64,000 nucleotides of DNA from Desulfosediminicola ganghwensis (GTDB lineage: Bacteria; Desulfobacterota; Desulfobulbia; Desulfobulbales; Desulfocapsaceae): NCBI RefSeq assembly GCF_005116675.2, contig NZ_CP050699.1:3557001-3621000 (forward strand). The letters run 5' to 3'. Positions 51,507 to 61,184 of this stretch are shown in pieces. The notes under the pieces are model-generated. The model was not told the DNA's origin. It saw only the letters and a program-made list of their open reading frames with translations, and searched no databases. Numbering within the stretch: the first letter of the stretch is position 1; each line of letters starts with the position of its first letter. The position numbers were made by a program, and so were the translations under genes.

Positions 51507-51551
51507 CTGTAAGGGATTGTGCTATTCAATTGCAAACACAATCCCTTACAG
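51507..51551. promoter_or_regulatory. Perfect 15-bp inverted repeat between fabD and bioB
   Basis: CTGTAAGGGATTGTG (51507-51521) and CACAATCCCTTACAG (51537-51551) are separated by 15 bases. It could end the ileS-lspA-fabD transcript or control bioB. It lies 40 bases upstream of the bioB ATG and does not match the usual BirA operator (GTTTAC/GTAAAC arms). No long U run follows. Confidence 0.6.
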
Positions 51552-51590
51552 AAACGGTTTTTGGATGAATGTACTAAGGACTTTCAATCA

Positions 51591-52532
51591 TTAAGACAGC
51601 TTGGCGAGACAAGCCGAAAGGGACTCTGGAGTATCACACTGAAGCGTGGTCAGCTTGACACCCTTGGGTTTGATCTTCCGCAACATGCCCTTGAGTACGG
51701 TCTTTGGTCCGACCTCGATAAAGGTATCGACGCCATCCTCAATCATCTGGGTAATAATCTCGCACCAACGAACCCGCGAGGCAATTTGTCGCCCCATCAT
51801 CTTTTTGATATTTATCGGGTCTGCGGAAGTTTCGGCAGAGACGTTAAAATATACAGGGGTCTGAGGCTCCTTAAATTCAACTTCAGTAAGAAAATCTTCA
51901 AAATCCGGTACCGCATCCGCCACCAGCGGGCTATGATTTGCTACACTGACATTGAGCGGAATTACCTTGGCGCCTTTTTCTTCTGCCATTACACTGATGT
52001 CGTCAAGACCTTGCATATCTCCGGAGATAATAACCTGTTCCGGCGTGTTGTGATTTGCTGTCGTTACAACACCCTCACCCTGGTACTTACTGATAAGCTG
52101 GTCAACTTCATCTATTGTCAAACCAACCACAGCCCGCATACCACCAGGATTCTGACGGCCTTCACGCTCCATGAGCGAACCACGCTTAGCCACCAGCCGA
52201 ATAGTATCTTCAACGCTAAGTACCCCGGCCGCACACAGTGCGGAGTATTCGCCAAGGCTGTGACCTGCAAAGTAACTTACCTTTTGCTCACCGAGTTCTT
52301 TCTCCATCGCTTTCCAGCAGATGAGATTGGTCGCGGTAATCGCCGGTTGCAGATTGGCGTTCATGGTAAGTTCTTCCATCGGGCCGTTGTTTATGAGTTT
52401 TTCCAACGGCAAATCACTAATCTCTTCGGCAAGTTTCAGCAAATTGTTGCTTTCAACACTTTCCTGTACGAAATCGCTGCCCATACCAAGATATTGTGAA
52501 CCCTGACCTGGAAATATAACTGCTATTTTCAT
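51591..52532 (-). CDS. fabD: Malonyl-CoA:ACP transacylase
   Basis: The start at 52532 ([18 protein letters not shown]) has a GGGGAA ribosome site and matches the family; the frame is open 24 codons further. The protein of about 313 residues transfers malonyl from CoA to ACP for fatty acid synthesis. The nucleophile is S92 in GHSLGEY, with [12 protein letters not shown] and the catalytic His in VANHSPLV. The ATG overlaps the lspA stop (ATGA). Its product also feeds the neighbouring biotin pathway through malonyl-ACP. Confidence 0.96.
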   Translation of the reverse strand: MKIAVIFPGQGSQYLGMGSDFVQESVESNNLLKLAEEISDLPLEKLINNGPMEELTMNANLQPAITATNLICWKAMEKELGEQKVSYFAGHSLGEYSALCAAGVLSVEDTIRLVAKRGSLMEREGRQNPGGMRAVVGLTIDEVDQLISKYQGEGVVTTANHNTPEQVIISGDMQGLDDISVMAEEKGAKVIPLNVSVANHSPLVADAVPDFEDFLTEVEFKEPQTPVYFNVSAETSADPINIKKMMGRQIASRVRWCEIITQMIEDGVDTFIEVGPKTVLKGMLRKIKPKGVKLTTLQCDTPESLSACLAKLS

Positions 52533-53014
52533 TGAACGTTCCCCTTCTGACCTTTTCTTGATTCCAAGAGAGAGATCAGGATAAATACACCGGCACCAAC
52601 ACATATGGCTGAATCCGCAACATTAAATGCCGGCCAGTGGTAGTTTCCTACATATACGTCTAAAAAATCGACCACTGAACCAAAGCGAACCCTGTCAACA
52701 AGGTTACCGGCTGCTCCTCCCGCAATACTGGCAAAAGCAAAGCAATACCACGGGCTCTCTTTTCTCATTACAAAATAGCCGATGGTCAAGCCAACCATGG
52801 CGACAAGTCCCACTCCTAAAAAGAAGTAGTGGCGCCATGGAGAATCCACATCAGCTAAAAAACTAAATGCTGCACCCGAATTCGTCACGAAGACGAGATT
52901 GAAGAATCCAGGGATAACTTCCCTGGATTCATACAGGTGAAACGAATTAACTATCACATGCTTCGTGTATTGGTCCGCGATAAAGACTATCACGGCAATT
53001 ATAAAATATGGCAC
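52529..53014 (-). CDS. lspA: Lipoprotein signal peptidase
   Basis: The 161-residue inner-membrane aspartyl protease has four membrane segments and removes signal peptides from diacylated prolipoproteins. The catalytic Asp residues are D107 ([10 protein letters not shown]) and D134 (FNVADSAI), with the conserved N in FVTNSGAAF. It follows ileS by two bases, the common ileS-lspA pairing in bacteria, and overlaps fabD. The lipoproteins predicted in this window would be its substrates. Confidence 0.96.
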   Translation of the reverse strand: MPYFIIAVIVFIADQYTKHVIVNSFHLYESREVIPGFFNLVFVTNSGAAFSFLADVDSPWRHYFFLGVGLVAMVGLTIGYFVMRKESPWYCFAFASIAGGAAGNLVDRVRFGSVVDFLDVYVGNYHWPAFNVADSAICVGAGVFILISLLESRKGQKGNVQ

Positions 53015-53016
53015 GT

Positions 53017-55839
53017 CTACTCTTCAGCTGGCAAGTCCATTTCTGCAACAACACCTGCACAGCGCTCGCAGATTAACGGATGATTGCTGTCCATACCTAC
53101 TGTGGTAGAGCGTGTCCAGCAACGTTCACATTTAGCACCCGGTGCGGGCCGAACCGCAACCTTCACTCCGGGCAACTCCTCACTTGCTATAACGTTCTCT
53201 ACAACACCGGATGCTGTTTCGAGATCGTTGAGCTCGGAGACGATTGAAATCTCTTTGATGGTCTGCCATTCCTGTTTGACAAACTCAGCGAGTTCTCCTT
53301 CAACAGAAAGCAATACCTCTGCTTCCAGTGGATGTCCAATCACTTTCTCCCGCCGTGCGTGCTCAAGAGCACCGGTAATTTCGGAGCGAATTTTAATCAG
53401 CCTGGTCCAACGTGCCTCTCGCTCGGCATCAATACCTGTCTCGGCAGGCGCTGGGAAATCCGAGAAGAACACGCTCTCATTCAGAGCTGTCTTCTGGTCA
53501 TGCCCGTGCAGAGACTCCCAGGCTTCCTGAGCGGTAAAACTCAACACAGGGCTCATCAGTCTGAGCAAACCATCAAGGATATCATAGAGCACAGTCTGCG
53601 CTGCCCTGCGTGATTCAGAATCTGTTCCCGCAGTGTAGAGACGATCCTTTATGATATCAAGGTAGAAAGCACTCATGGTTGTACCACAAAAATAGTTCAG
53701 ACCATGATAGATCGAATGAAATTCATACTTTTCGTATGAAGTGTAAACCCTGGATTTCAATTCTTCAAATTTTGCCAGTGCCCAGCGATCGAGTTCCGGA
53801 AGATTCTCAATTGCGACCTGGTGAACTGCGGGATCGTAATCGCTCAGATTACCAAGCATATACCTGATGGTGTTTCTGATCTTTCGATAGGCATCAGAGA
53901 CCTGGCGCAGGATCTCGTCGGAGACCTTTACGTCGTCCTTGTAATCTTCACTGCTGACCCAGAGACGCAGGATCTCAGCACCGTACTTTTCAATGACCTC
54001 GCCCGGAGCTACGACATTGCCAACAGACTTGGACATCTTTTTACCGGCGCCATCAACAACATAACCATGGGTAAGAACGCCATGAAACGGTGCACAACCA
54101 CGAGTTCCCACAGAGGTCAGTAAAGAACTCTGAAACCAGCCGCGATGCTGATCGCTACCTTCGAGGTACAAATCCGCAGGTGCTCTCAACTCGTCACGGA
54201 TTTCACACACTGCGGCATGGCTGACTCCTGAATCAAACCATACATCGAGGATATCCTCTTCTTTAGTGAAATCAGTAGATCCACATGAACAGCTATGACC
54301 TTCCACAAGGAATTCCCCGACGTCATGTCTAAACCACGCATCGGCACCCTCTTTGAGAAACAGCTCATCGATTTTGTTTACCACTTCTTCGCTGCGCACA
54401 ATCTCACCACAGGAAGAACAGCTGATTACGGTAATCGGTACACCCCATGATCTCTGGCGCGACAAACACCAGTCAGGACGCCCCTCAACCATAGATTGGA
54501 TACGCTGCATGCCCCAGGAAGGAGTCCATTCAACCTTTTCGATCTCACTCAGAGCCTTGTTGCGAAGCTCATTTTTCTCCATTGAGATAAACCACTGCGG
54601 AGTAGCACGATACATAACCGGCTTTTTGCATCTCCAGCAGTGCGGGTAGCTGTGATGGATCTTGTTCTGGTGAATCAGTACTCCTGCTTCGAGCATATCA
54701 CTGATAATGCGCTGGTTGACCTCAGGCACTTTTTCGCCGGCGTATGGCCCTGCCTCTTCAGTGTAGGTTCCATCGTTATTCAAAGGAGAGAGAATCTCAA
54801 GCCCGTAACGCAGACCTGTCTGGTAATCGTCGGTTCCGTGACCCGGTGCGGTATGAACACAGCCGGTACCGGCATCGGTGGTTACATAATCAGCCAGAAC
54901 CAGCAGCGAATCCCTGTCGAGGAAAGGGTGACGGCAATTCTTGCGCTCAAGGCCAACCGCTGAAAAAGTTGAAACGATCGAATAATCTTCAATCCCAGCC
55001 TCGCTCATGACTGTTTCAACCAGCTCTTTTGCGATTACCCAGGTCTCTTCACCAACCTTGACCGCAGCATATTCAAAATCAGGATGCAGAGCTATCGCCA
55101 GGTTCGCAGGCAGGGTCCATGGCGTGGTTGTCCAGATAACTACGAACACCTTTTCTCCTGCAAGTGCTGAATCGACATCAGAAATGTCGTCTTTTACAGG
55201 GAATTTCACATATACCGATGGTGAGGTGTGGTCGTGGTACTCCACTTCCGCCTCAGCTAGAGCCGTGGTACAGGTTGAACACCAGTAAACTGGCTTCTTA
55301 TTACGTATTACAGACTCTGAGAGCAGGAAGCGGTTGAACTCACGGGCAATGGCAGCCTCATACTCATAGGTCATGGTAAGATATGGCGCATCCCAGTCGC
55401 CCAGCACACCCAGCCTCTTGAATTCGGCTTTCTGGGTTTTAATCCACTTTTCAGCGTATTTGCGACAGGCACCACGCTTGGAAAGCTTCGGGATTACTTT
55501 TTTCTTCTCGCCAAGCTCTTTGTCTACATTATGCTCAATAGGCAGCCCGTGACAGTCCCAGCCCGGAATGTATGGCGCATTGAATCCAGCCATACGGCGT
55601 GACTTGAGAATGATATCCTTGAGAATCTTGTTGAAGGCGGTACCAAGGTGAATATGACCGTTCGCATATGGCGGGCCGTCATGCAGTACAAACAGAGGTT
55701 TTTCTGCAGAGTGCTCCTGGAGCATTTTATACAGTCCCTCTTTTTCCCAGCGTTTAAGGTATTCCGGCTCTCTTTGTGCAAGATTCGCCTTCATTTTGAA
55801 CTTGGTCTGGGGCAGATTGAGAGTTGCCCTATAGTCCAT
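53017..55839 (-). CDS. ileS: Isoleucyl-tRNA synthetase
   Basis: The 940-residue class I synthetase has the HIGH motif as GHIH (61-64, [10 protein letters not shown]), a CP1 editing domain ([17 protein letters not shown]), the [10 protein letters not shown] signature, KMSKS (KKMSKSVGN, around residue 605), and a C-terminal zinc finger pair (CERCWTRS and CERCAGVV). This is the zinc-finger bacterial type of normal length. It heads the ileS-lspA-fabD operon. I saw no T-box or similar leader upstream. Confidence 0.98.
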   Translation of the reverse strand: MDYRATLNLPQTKFKMKANLAQREPEYLKRWEKEGLYKMLQEHSAEKPLFVLHDGPPYANGHIHLGTAFNKILKDIILKSRRMAGFNAPYIPGWDCHGLPIEHNVDKELGEKKKVIPKLSKRGACRKYAEKWIKTQKAEFKRLGVLGDWDAPYLTMTYEYEAAIAREFNRFLLSESVIRNKKPVYWCSTCTTALAEAEVEYHDHTSPSVYVKFPVKDDISDVDSALAGEKVFVVIWTTTPWTLPANLAIALHPDFEYAAVKVGEETWVIAKELVETVMSEAGIEDYSIVSTFSAVGLERKNCRHPFLDRDSLLVLADYVTTDAGTGCVHTAPGHGTDDYQTGLRYGLEILSPLNNDGTYTEEAGPYAGEKVPEVNQRIISDMLEAGVLIHQNKIHHSYPHCWRCKKPVMYRATPQWFISMEKNELRNKALSEIEKVEWTPSWGMQRIQSMVEGRPDWCLSRQRSWGVPITVISCSSCGEIVRSEEVVNKIDELFLKEGADAWFRHDVGEFLVEGHSCSCGSTDFTKEEDILDVWFDSGVSHAAVCEIRDELRAPADLYLEGSDQHRGWFQSSLLTSVGTRGCAPFHGVLTHGYVVDGAGKKMSKSVGNVVAPGEVIEKYGAEILRLWVSSEDYKDDVKVSDEILRQVSDAYRKIRNTIRYMLGNLSDYDPAVHQVAIENLPELDRWALAKFEELKSRVYTSYEKYEFHSIYHGLNYFCGTTMSAFYLDIIKDRLYTAGTDSESRRAAQTVLYDILDGLLRLMSPVLSFTAQEAWESLHGHDQKTALNESVFFSDFPAPAETGIDAEREARWTRLIKIRSEITGALEHARREKVIGHPLEAEVLLSVEGELAEFVKQEWQTIKEISIVSELNDLETASGVVENVIASEELPGVKVAVRPAPGAKCERCWTRSTTVGMDSNHPLICERCAGVVAEMDLPAEE

Positions 55840-56395
55840 GATATTCTCCTTTCATGTAAATCACTTCAACCAGAGACAAAGTCATAGTTGTCAAGTGTTA
55901 ACGAATGTTTTGTTTGGGTGTTCAAGAGCCGTTGGCTAGTATCACATAAAACGAATAAAAATAACAACTGCGCTTGAACTTGCAAGGTTTAAAAAAAATG
56001 CATGGAACCAAGCCGCTTATCTTTGCGATGTGTTCGACAACGTTAATCTGAATAACCCGGTTTGTTTTGGGTAAATACTAATTTCCCAGTCAGTCAGTTA
56101 CACCTTTGTTTGTGCTTACGGTGAATTCACCACTATCCGGAACGATACCTATTCTGATTTTTCTCATAAAATTGAGATCATTTTGACTACTACCTTCATA
56201 ATATCAGGTTAAAACGACTATTTTCGTATATGACGTCAGCCCTTAATTGTGGTATAAATTCTGCCGAGGACTATTTACTTTGCAGTTTCCTTAGGTTATA
56301 CCCTTATTTAAAGTAAAACCCTTAAATTATCAGGCCCTCCAAGCCGCGAAAGTAATATCGATCATTTTCGATCAATAGCATTGATTTTAGATTCC
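55840..56395. other. Divergent intergenic region between ileS and ftsE
   Basis: About 555 bases without a supported gene. It should contain the ileS promoter on the minus strand and, at its right end, the candidate ftsE promoter at 56230-56258. Confidence 0.5.
56230..56258 (+). promoter_or_regulatory. Candidate promoter of the ftsEX operon
   Basis: ATGACG (56230-56235) and TATAAA (56253-56258) are 17 bases apart, about 140 bases before the first ATG of ftsE. Confidence 0.4.
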
Positions 56396-57103
56396 ATGAC
56401 AAACAGCGCCAAAAGTCAAGACATCCCGATGGTAGAACTGATCAAGGTTTTCAAGCGATATCCACCTGATGTCGCTGCTCTGACAAACATTTCCCTATCA
56501 ATCGGACGCGGCGAAAAGTTTTTTATCATCGGTCGCTCCGGAGCTGGCAAAACAACTCTTTTAAAGCTTGTTTCGAGTATGGAGCCTCCCTCAAACGGGC
56601 TTATAGAGGTTTCAGGCAAATCGATTCACAAAATACGAGGAGCAAAACTGGCTCGTCTTCGCCAAAAGATAGGGGTGGCCTACCAGGACTTCAAGTTACT
56701 CCTCGATCGAACTGCTGCTGAAAATATCGCAATCTCCATGGAGGTCTCATATAAAAAACCGCAGATCATACGCAATCGTGTTCGATCGCTACTTGAACAG
56801 CTAGATCTCTCCGATAAACATAATACCATAACGGCTGAACTCTCACGTGGAGAACAGCAGCGGGTTGCCCTTGCCAGGGCCGTCGCCAATTCTCCAACCA
56901 TGGTACTGGTGGATGAGCCTACAGGCAATCTCGACGCCGATACCACAGAGCGTGTCGTGAAATTACTTAATAACAGTCATAAATCAGGCGCGACTGTGAT
57001 TATAGCTACCCATGATGAGTCTATTTATACAGATAGTTCCAGTCGCATTATGGAACTGAGGGGTGGCATGATTCACTCTCTCACAGGAGGTACAGCTGTA
57101 TGA
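56396..57103 (+). CDS. ftsE: Cell division ATP-binding protein FtsE
   Basis: ATG 56396 is taken as the start; a TTG at 56381 and an ATG at 56429 are alternatives, and no clear ribosome site decides. The ABC ATPase of about 235 residues has Walker A GRSGAGKTT, Q-loop YQDFKLL (the FtsE-specific form), Walker B VLVDEPTGNLD and the H-loop ATHDE. The signature reads LSRGEQQR where FtsE normally has LSGGEQQR, a small deviation. With FtsX it drives periplasmic amidase activation during division. It overlaps ftsX by four bases. Confidence 0.94.
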   Translation: MTNSAKSQDIPMVELIKVFKRYPPDVAALTNISLSIGRGEKFFIIGRSGAGKTTLLKLVSSMEPPSNGLIEVSGKSIHKIRGAKLARLRQKIGVAYQDFKLLLDRTAAENIAISMEVSYKKPQIIRNRVRSLLEQLDLSDKHNTITAELSRGEQQRVALARAVANSPTMVLVDEPTGNLDADTTERVVKLLNNSHKSGATVIIATHDESIYTDSSSRIMELRGGMIHSLTGGTAV

Positions 57104-57987
57104 GTTTCTGGTTTACGGTAATACGACAGGTGGGGCGGAACCTCAGACAGACCTGGATGTCGCAGATCATGACTTTGCTCACGGTCAGTCTTTCGGTGCT
57201 TATTTTTACTCTGTTTTATCTCATCTATATGAACATGCTCAATGTCAGTGACCAATTGAGCGACGACCTGCGACTGATCGTATACCTTGAGGAAGAGCCG
57301 GTCCCCGAGATGAAGGAACAATTGAGAAACAAAATTCTCGCTTTCGATGATGTAGAGAGTATCAAATTTGTTTCGAGCGAAGATGCTTTTACACAATTTT
57401 CCGAGCAACTCGGCAATGACCGCGATGTGTTGGAAGATATGCCCAGGGATTTCCTTCCCGCCTCTATCGAAGTCACCCCACTGAAAACATTGAGGAGCCT
57501 CAACCAGATTCAGCTCTTCTCCGGCTATCTGGCTAAATTGCCCGGTACCATGAAGGTACAGTATGGAAAAGACTGGATTGAACGTTTTTTCCATTTCACC
57601 AGGTTGCTCTCTATCGTTGTCCTGCTCAGTGGCAGCCTACTGATTTTAACGACTGTTTTCATGGTTGCCTATACCATTCGTCTTACTATTATGGGACGGC
57701 AGGATGAACTTGAGTTGTTGAAGCTTGTCGGAGCCACCAATAATTACATACGCACACCATTTCTACTCGAAGGTTTTTTACAGGGAGCACTTGGTTCGAC
57801 AGTCGGTCTTGCTTCCCTCTACCTCCTCTTTCAATGGATCACCATTCGCTTTACCGGCCAGGGATTTCTCAACCTGATTGATTTTGCCTTCTTCCCGCCT
57901 GCCACGGTAATAGCGATCATTGGTATATCGATTCTGCTCTGCGCAGTTGGCAGTCACACTTCAATGCGACGGTACCTGCGTATATGA
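57100..57987 (+). CDS. ftsX: Cell division protein FtsX
   Basis: The 295-residue protein has the FtsX topology. A first membrane segment (about 22-45) is followed by an extracytoplasmic domain (DLRLIVYLEEEPVPEMKEQL, VKFVSSEDAF-like), and then three membrane segments near 168-190, 220-245 and 265-290. The motif QDELELLKLVGATNNYIRTPF is the FtsX coupling helix that contacts FtsE. The periplasmic loop should recruit the EnvC-like protein encoded next. It overlaps both neighbours by four bases. Confidence 0.95.
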   Translation: MSFWFTVIRQVGRNLRQTWMSQIMTLLTVSLSVLIFTLFYLIYMNMLNVSDQLSDDLRLIVYLEEEPVPEMKEQLRNKILAFDDVESIKFVSSEDAFTQFSEQLGNDRDVLEDMPRDFLPASIEVTPLKTLRSLNQIQLFSGYLAKLPGTMKVQYGKDWIERFFHFTRLLSIVVLLSGSLLILTTVFMVAYTIRLTIMGRQDELELLKLVGATNNYIRTPFLLEGFLQGALGSTVGLASLYLLFQWITIRFTGQGFLNLIDFAFFPPATVIAIIGISILLCAVGSHTSMRRYLRI

Positions 57988-59336
57988 TTGATATTATCAT
58001 GACATCAACCCGATCGCATGACAGTCAAGGCTACCGGCTACCCGCACGGAGTAAACGCAAATGGTCCAGTGCGCCTCAAAAATCCCGGGCCGGATATAAG
58101 AGTGTTGTGTTTTATCTTTTATGCTCGGCTTTTATTTTGAGCCCGCCGATACTCGCAGCATCAACAGATGTCGACGCCTTTACCAGAAAAGAAATTCGCA
58201 AAAATATTGAAAGCCACAGGATCAACATCCAAAGACTTCAGCTTGGTATTCATAACCAGCAGGATCTATCTCGCAAATCCGTTCAAAAAGAAAAAAACGT
58301 TCTACACGAGCTTGAAGAGATAAACCAGAAGCTTCAGAAACAACTGGTAAAAGTTTCAAAACTCGAACAGCAGACACAACTTCAGCAGGAACTCATAGCT
58401 ACCAAAGAGCAGGAAATTTCCCAGCTACAGACAGATAAGAAAAGGGTCCTGCACCATTTCACAAAACGTGGCAGCGCCTATTATAAAATGGGTAAAATAG
58501 GCTTCCTGAACGTTACCTTCTCTTCCCGGTCACTTCCTGAACTGCTGAGATTTCAGGAAGCGTTCCAGACAATGATAGAATATGATCAGAATGTAATACG
58601 CAAATATCGCGCCAAAATCCATGATCTGGAACGTGCAAGGGACGCATACGCCTTGGAGAAAGGGGTTCTGCAGGAGTTTATAGCAAATACCAGGGCCGAA
58701 AATGAAGAGACAGCCAAGATCCGGGCCAAGAAGGAACAGCTTCTTACTCACATTCGTACCCAGAAACATTTACATGACCAGGCGGTTCTGGAAATGGAGG
58801 CCTCTGCTGCCCAACTCTCCGCAAACATCATTCAGCTCAAAAGCCAGGAAGAAGACCTCAAACATGTCTTCTCTCGCTCAAAGGGCAAATTGCCCGTGCC
58901 TCTTTCAGGAGAAGTCATCACCTTTTTCAACCAAGAGAAAACCAATAATCTCGGAGTACTGCGAAAGTCAACAGGTATAGCTATTGACGCACCGGAGGGT
59001 TCTCGTGTTCAGGCCATTGCTGACGGAACTATAATATTTTCTGGATATTTGAGAGGATACGGGAATACAATTATCATACACCACGGATACCAGTATTACT
59101 CTATTACCTCAAGAATCGACAAGATAGCTGCCCAAAAAGGTGACAATGTCAAATCAGGCAGTTATCTCGGCCTCTTGAGCGAGACTGGCACCCTCCTTGA
59201 TGAAGGATTGTATTTTGAAATTCGTCATGGAAAAGAATCTCAGGATCCGTTGCAGTGGATTGATACCAGTAAGCTGGATATCCAGGAAGCTGAACTTGAA
59301 TTCAGCGATCTCAATTCCTCTCTCAAGCAAGGGTGA
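57984..59336 (+). CDS. envC: EnvC-like murein hydrolase activator, coiled coil plus degenerate LytM domain
   Basis: The 450-residue exported protein has a basic N-terminal extension, a membrane or signal segment at about 40-58 (VVFYLLCSAFILSPPILAAS), a long coiled coil (about 65-285) and a C-terminal M23/LytM fold (about 310-425). In active M23 peptidases the first metal motif is HxGIDI. Here it is STGIAIDAP, so the zinc ligands are lost, as in E. coli EnvC, which activates amidases instead of cutting. The overlap with ftsX supports the FtsEX-EnvC complex. Start codon choice is uncertain because the N-terminus is long; an ATG at 57999 is also possible. Confidence 0.9.
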   Translation: MIDIIMTSTRSHDSQGYRLPARSKRKWSSAPQKSRAGYKSVVFYLLCSAFILSPPILAASTDVDAFTRKEIRKNIESHRINIQRLQLGIHNQQDLSRKSVQKEKNVLHELEEINQKLQKQLVKVSKLEQQTQLQQELIATKEQEISQLQTDKKRVLHHFTKRGSAYYKMGKIGFLNVTFSSRSLPELLRFQEAFQTMIEYDQNVIRKYRAKIHDLERARDAYALEKGVLQEFIANTRAENEETAKIRAKKEQLLTHIRTQKHLHDQAVLEMEASAAQLSANIIQLKSQEEDLKHVFSRSKGKLPVPLSGEVITFFNQEKTNNLGVLRKSTGIAIDAPEGSRVQAIADGTIIFSGYLRGYGNTIIIHHGYQYYSITSRIDKIAAQKGDNVKSGSYLGLLSETGTLLDEGLYFEIRHGKESQDPLQWIDTSKLDIQEAELEFSDLNSSLKQG

Positions 59337-59369
59337 TCCGGAAAGGATCACCTTGGTCGGAGCCCCAAC

Positions 59370-60701
59370 ATGAGAAGCATAGCGCTCGTTTGCCGTCTTA
59401 CCTTTCTTTTTCTGACTTTCCTTCTTGTCTCATCGACACTCTCCCATTCCGAATCGGCTGAAAAAGCCAAGCAGAGACAGGAGACCTACCAGCAGCTGGA
59501 AGTATTTGCCAACGTGCTGAGTATCTTGCAAGATAACTACGTCGAAGAAATCGATACGCCTGAAACGATTAACGGCGCTATAAGAGGTCTCCTCTACTCG
59601 CTCGATCCGCATTCCGCCTATCTGGACTCTGAAGGATTCAGCGAACTTCAGGAAGAGACACAAGGCCAGTTCTCAGGTATCGGCATAGAAGTCACTATCA
59701 AGGATGACATTCTGACTGTTATCAGCCCAATAGAGGGCACACCGGCAGACCAAGCCGGGCTTAAAGCAAAAGATGTAATCGTAGAAATTGATGGCGAAAA
59801 AACTAAGGAGATGGGTGCAGTTGAAGCTGTTAAAAGATTACGAGGCCCCAAAGGAAGTAGTGTTAAAATAACAGTATTCAGAGAAGGCTGGAGCGAGTTT
59901 AAGGAATTCAATCTTACCCGTGACATTATCCCCCTCCAGTCCGTACGATCTTTCATGCTTGCACCTAACATTATCTACTCCCGTATAACAAACTTTCAGA
60001 GTCACACCACCGAAGACTTCAAGGAAGCGATAGCCCGGCTTTCTGCAGATACAGAGATCAAAGGCCTTATCCTTGATCTTCGTAACAATCCCGGCGGCCT
60101 GTTGAATCAGGCTGTAAGCATTACGGATTTGTTCGTTGACGAGGGTCTCATTGTATACACCAAAGGCAGAACCGAGAACCAGAACATGTCGTTTAAAGCC
60201 AAAACTTCGCCTCAGGATTACCAGTTTCAGCTTGTTGTACTGGTCAACGAGGGTTCGGCCAGTGCTTCTGAAATTGTGGCCGGAGCCTTACAGGATCACC
60301 AGCGCGCGATAATTGTCGGCACCAGGACTTTCGGCAAAGGTTCCGTCCAGACTATCATACCTCTTCCCGGTGGCGCAGGATTACGTGTTACCACAGCACG
60401 TTATTTTACCCCCAACGGAAAATCCATACAGGCCACTGGTATTTTACCTGATGTTGAGGTACCTTTTGTGCCATGTAACGGCCAGGTCGAAGAGAGTGAC
60501 GAGGATGAAGAGAAATTTCGTGAATCTGATCTGAAAAATCACATCCCCGGCACTGAGAAAGCTAAAGATACCAAAACCGAGTCAGAGCAAAATCAGGCTA
60601 AACAGAGGCTGGCTGAAGATAATCAGCTGCGCTCAGCCTTGAATATACTGAAAAGCCTTAATCTCTACTCACGATTTTGTGAAAAGGACAACGAGACCTA
60701 A
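59370..60701 (+). CDS. ctpA: Carboxyl-terminal processing protease, S41 family
   Basis: The 443-residue exported protease has a signal peptide (cleavage near residue 28), an S41 N-terminal helical region (VFANVLSILQDNYVEEIDTP, YSLDPHSAYLD), a PDZ domain (FSGIGIEVTIKDDILTVISP, GTPADQAGLKAKDVIVEIDG) and the catalytic core with Ser in NEGSASASEIVAGAL (296-298) and K323 in TFGKGSVQTI. It trims periplasmic proteins, including peptidoglycan hydrolases in other species. The polar, acidic C-terminal tail after about residue 370 is unusual in being very charged. It lies 33 bases after envC and overlaps the next gene by one base (TAATG). Confidence 0.95.
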   Translation: MRSIALVCRLTFLFLTFLLVSSTLSHSESAEKAKQRQETYQQLEVFANVLSILQDNYVEEIDTPETINGAIRGLLYSLDPHSAYLDSEGFSELQEETQGQFSGIGIEVTIKDDILTVISPIEGTPADQAGLKAKDVIVEIDGEKTKEMGAVEAVKRLRGPKGSSVKITVFREGWSEFKEFNLTRDIIPLQSVRSFMLAPNIIYSRITNFQSHTTEDFKEAIARLSADTEIKGLILDLRNNPGGLLNQAVSITDLFVDEGLIVYTKGRTENQNMSFKAKTSPQDYQFQLVVLVNEGSASASEIVAGALQDHQRAIIVGTRTFGKGSVQTIIPLPGGAGLRVTTARYFTPNGKSIQATGILPDVEVPFVPCNGQVEESDEDEEKFRESDLKNHIPGTEKAKDTKTESEQNQAKQRLAEDNQLRSALNILKSLNLYSRFCEKDNET

Positions 60702-61090
60702 TGGATTGCCTCACCTTTATTGCCGAACAAAAGATCGCTCAAGCCATTGAAAATGGCGAATTAAAAACATCTGGCTGGAAAAACAAACCACTCAAGCTCG
60801 AAGATGACCATATGGTTCCCGATGACCTGAAAATGGCATATAAACTGCTTAAAAATGCTGGCTACATTCCACCAGAGATTGAGCAGAGAAAAGAGATAAC
60901 CAGACTCGAAGAACTTATCGCGAAAACGGAAGACGAGCATGAACGTTTGCAGCAGATGCGAAAACTCAGCGTTTTATTAATGAAGGTCGATGCTAACCGT
61001 ATCACACCAGCCAACATCTCCCACGATGATGAGTATTATCGTAAGCTAGTTGAGAAAACTTCCGTTCATTCCACAAAGAAAGATAAATAA
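60701..61090 (+). CDS. DnaJ-homologue subfamily C member 28-like protein (DUF1992)
   Basis: The 129-residue protein matches DUF1992: AEQKIAQAIENGELKTSGWK, KPLKLEDDHMVPDDLKMAYK, LLKNAGYIPPEIEQRKEI, then a helical tail. Despite the name, it has no J domain. Its function is unknown; in this operon it follows ctp with a one-base overlap (TAATG), so it is made together with the division and cell-wall proteins. It is probably cytoplasmic, with no signal peptide. Confidence 0.9.
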   Translation: MDCLTFIAEQKIAQAIENGELKTSGWKNKPLKLEDDHMVPDDLKMAYKLLKNAGYIPPEIEQRKEITRLEELIAKTEDEHERLQQMRKLSVLLMKVDANRITPANISHDDEYYRKLVEKTSVHSTKKDK

Positions 61091-61113
61091 CTTCGAAAAT
61101 CCACCCAGGCACA

Positions 61114-61160
61114 AAAAAAAAAGCTGAAACCGTTCTGAGTGAACGATTTCAGCTTTTTTA
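61114..61160. terminator. Bidirectional terminator between DUF1992 and the serine hydrolase gene
   Basis: The A-tract and AAGCTGAAAC...CGTTC arm pairs with GAACG...TTTCAGCTTTTTT around TGAGT. It serves both convergent genes. Confidence 0.88.
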
Positions 61161-61184
61161 ATGTTCTATACAATGAACCTATGA

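Noticed and set aside
51519-52499. Open frame of 326 codons on the plus strand
   Set aside because: It is antisense to fabD, which has all catalytic motifs and operon context.
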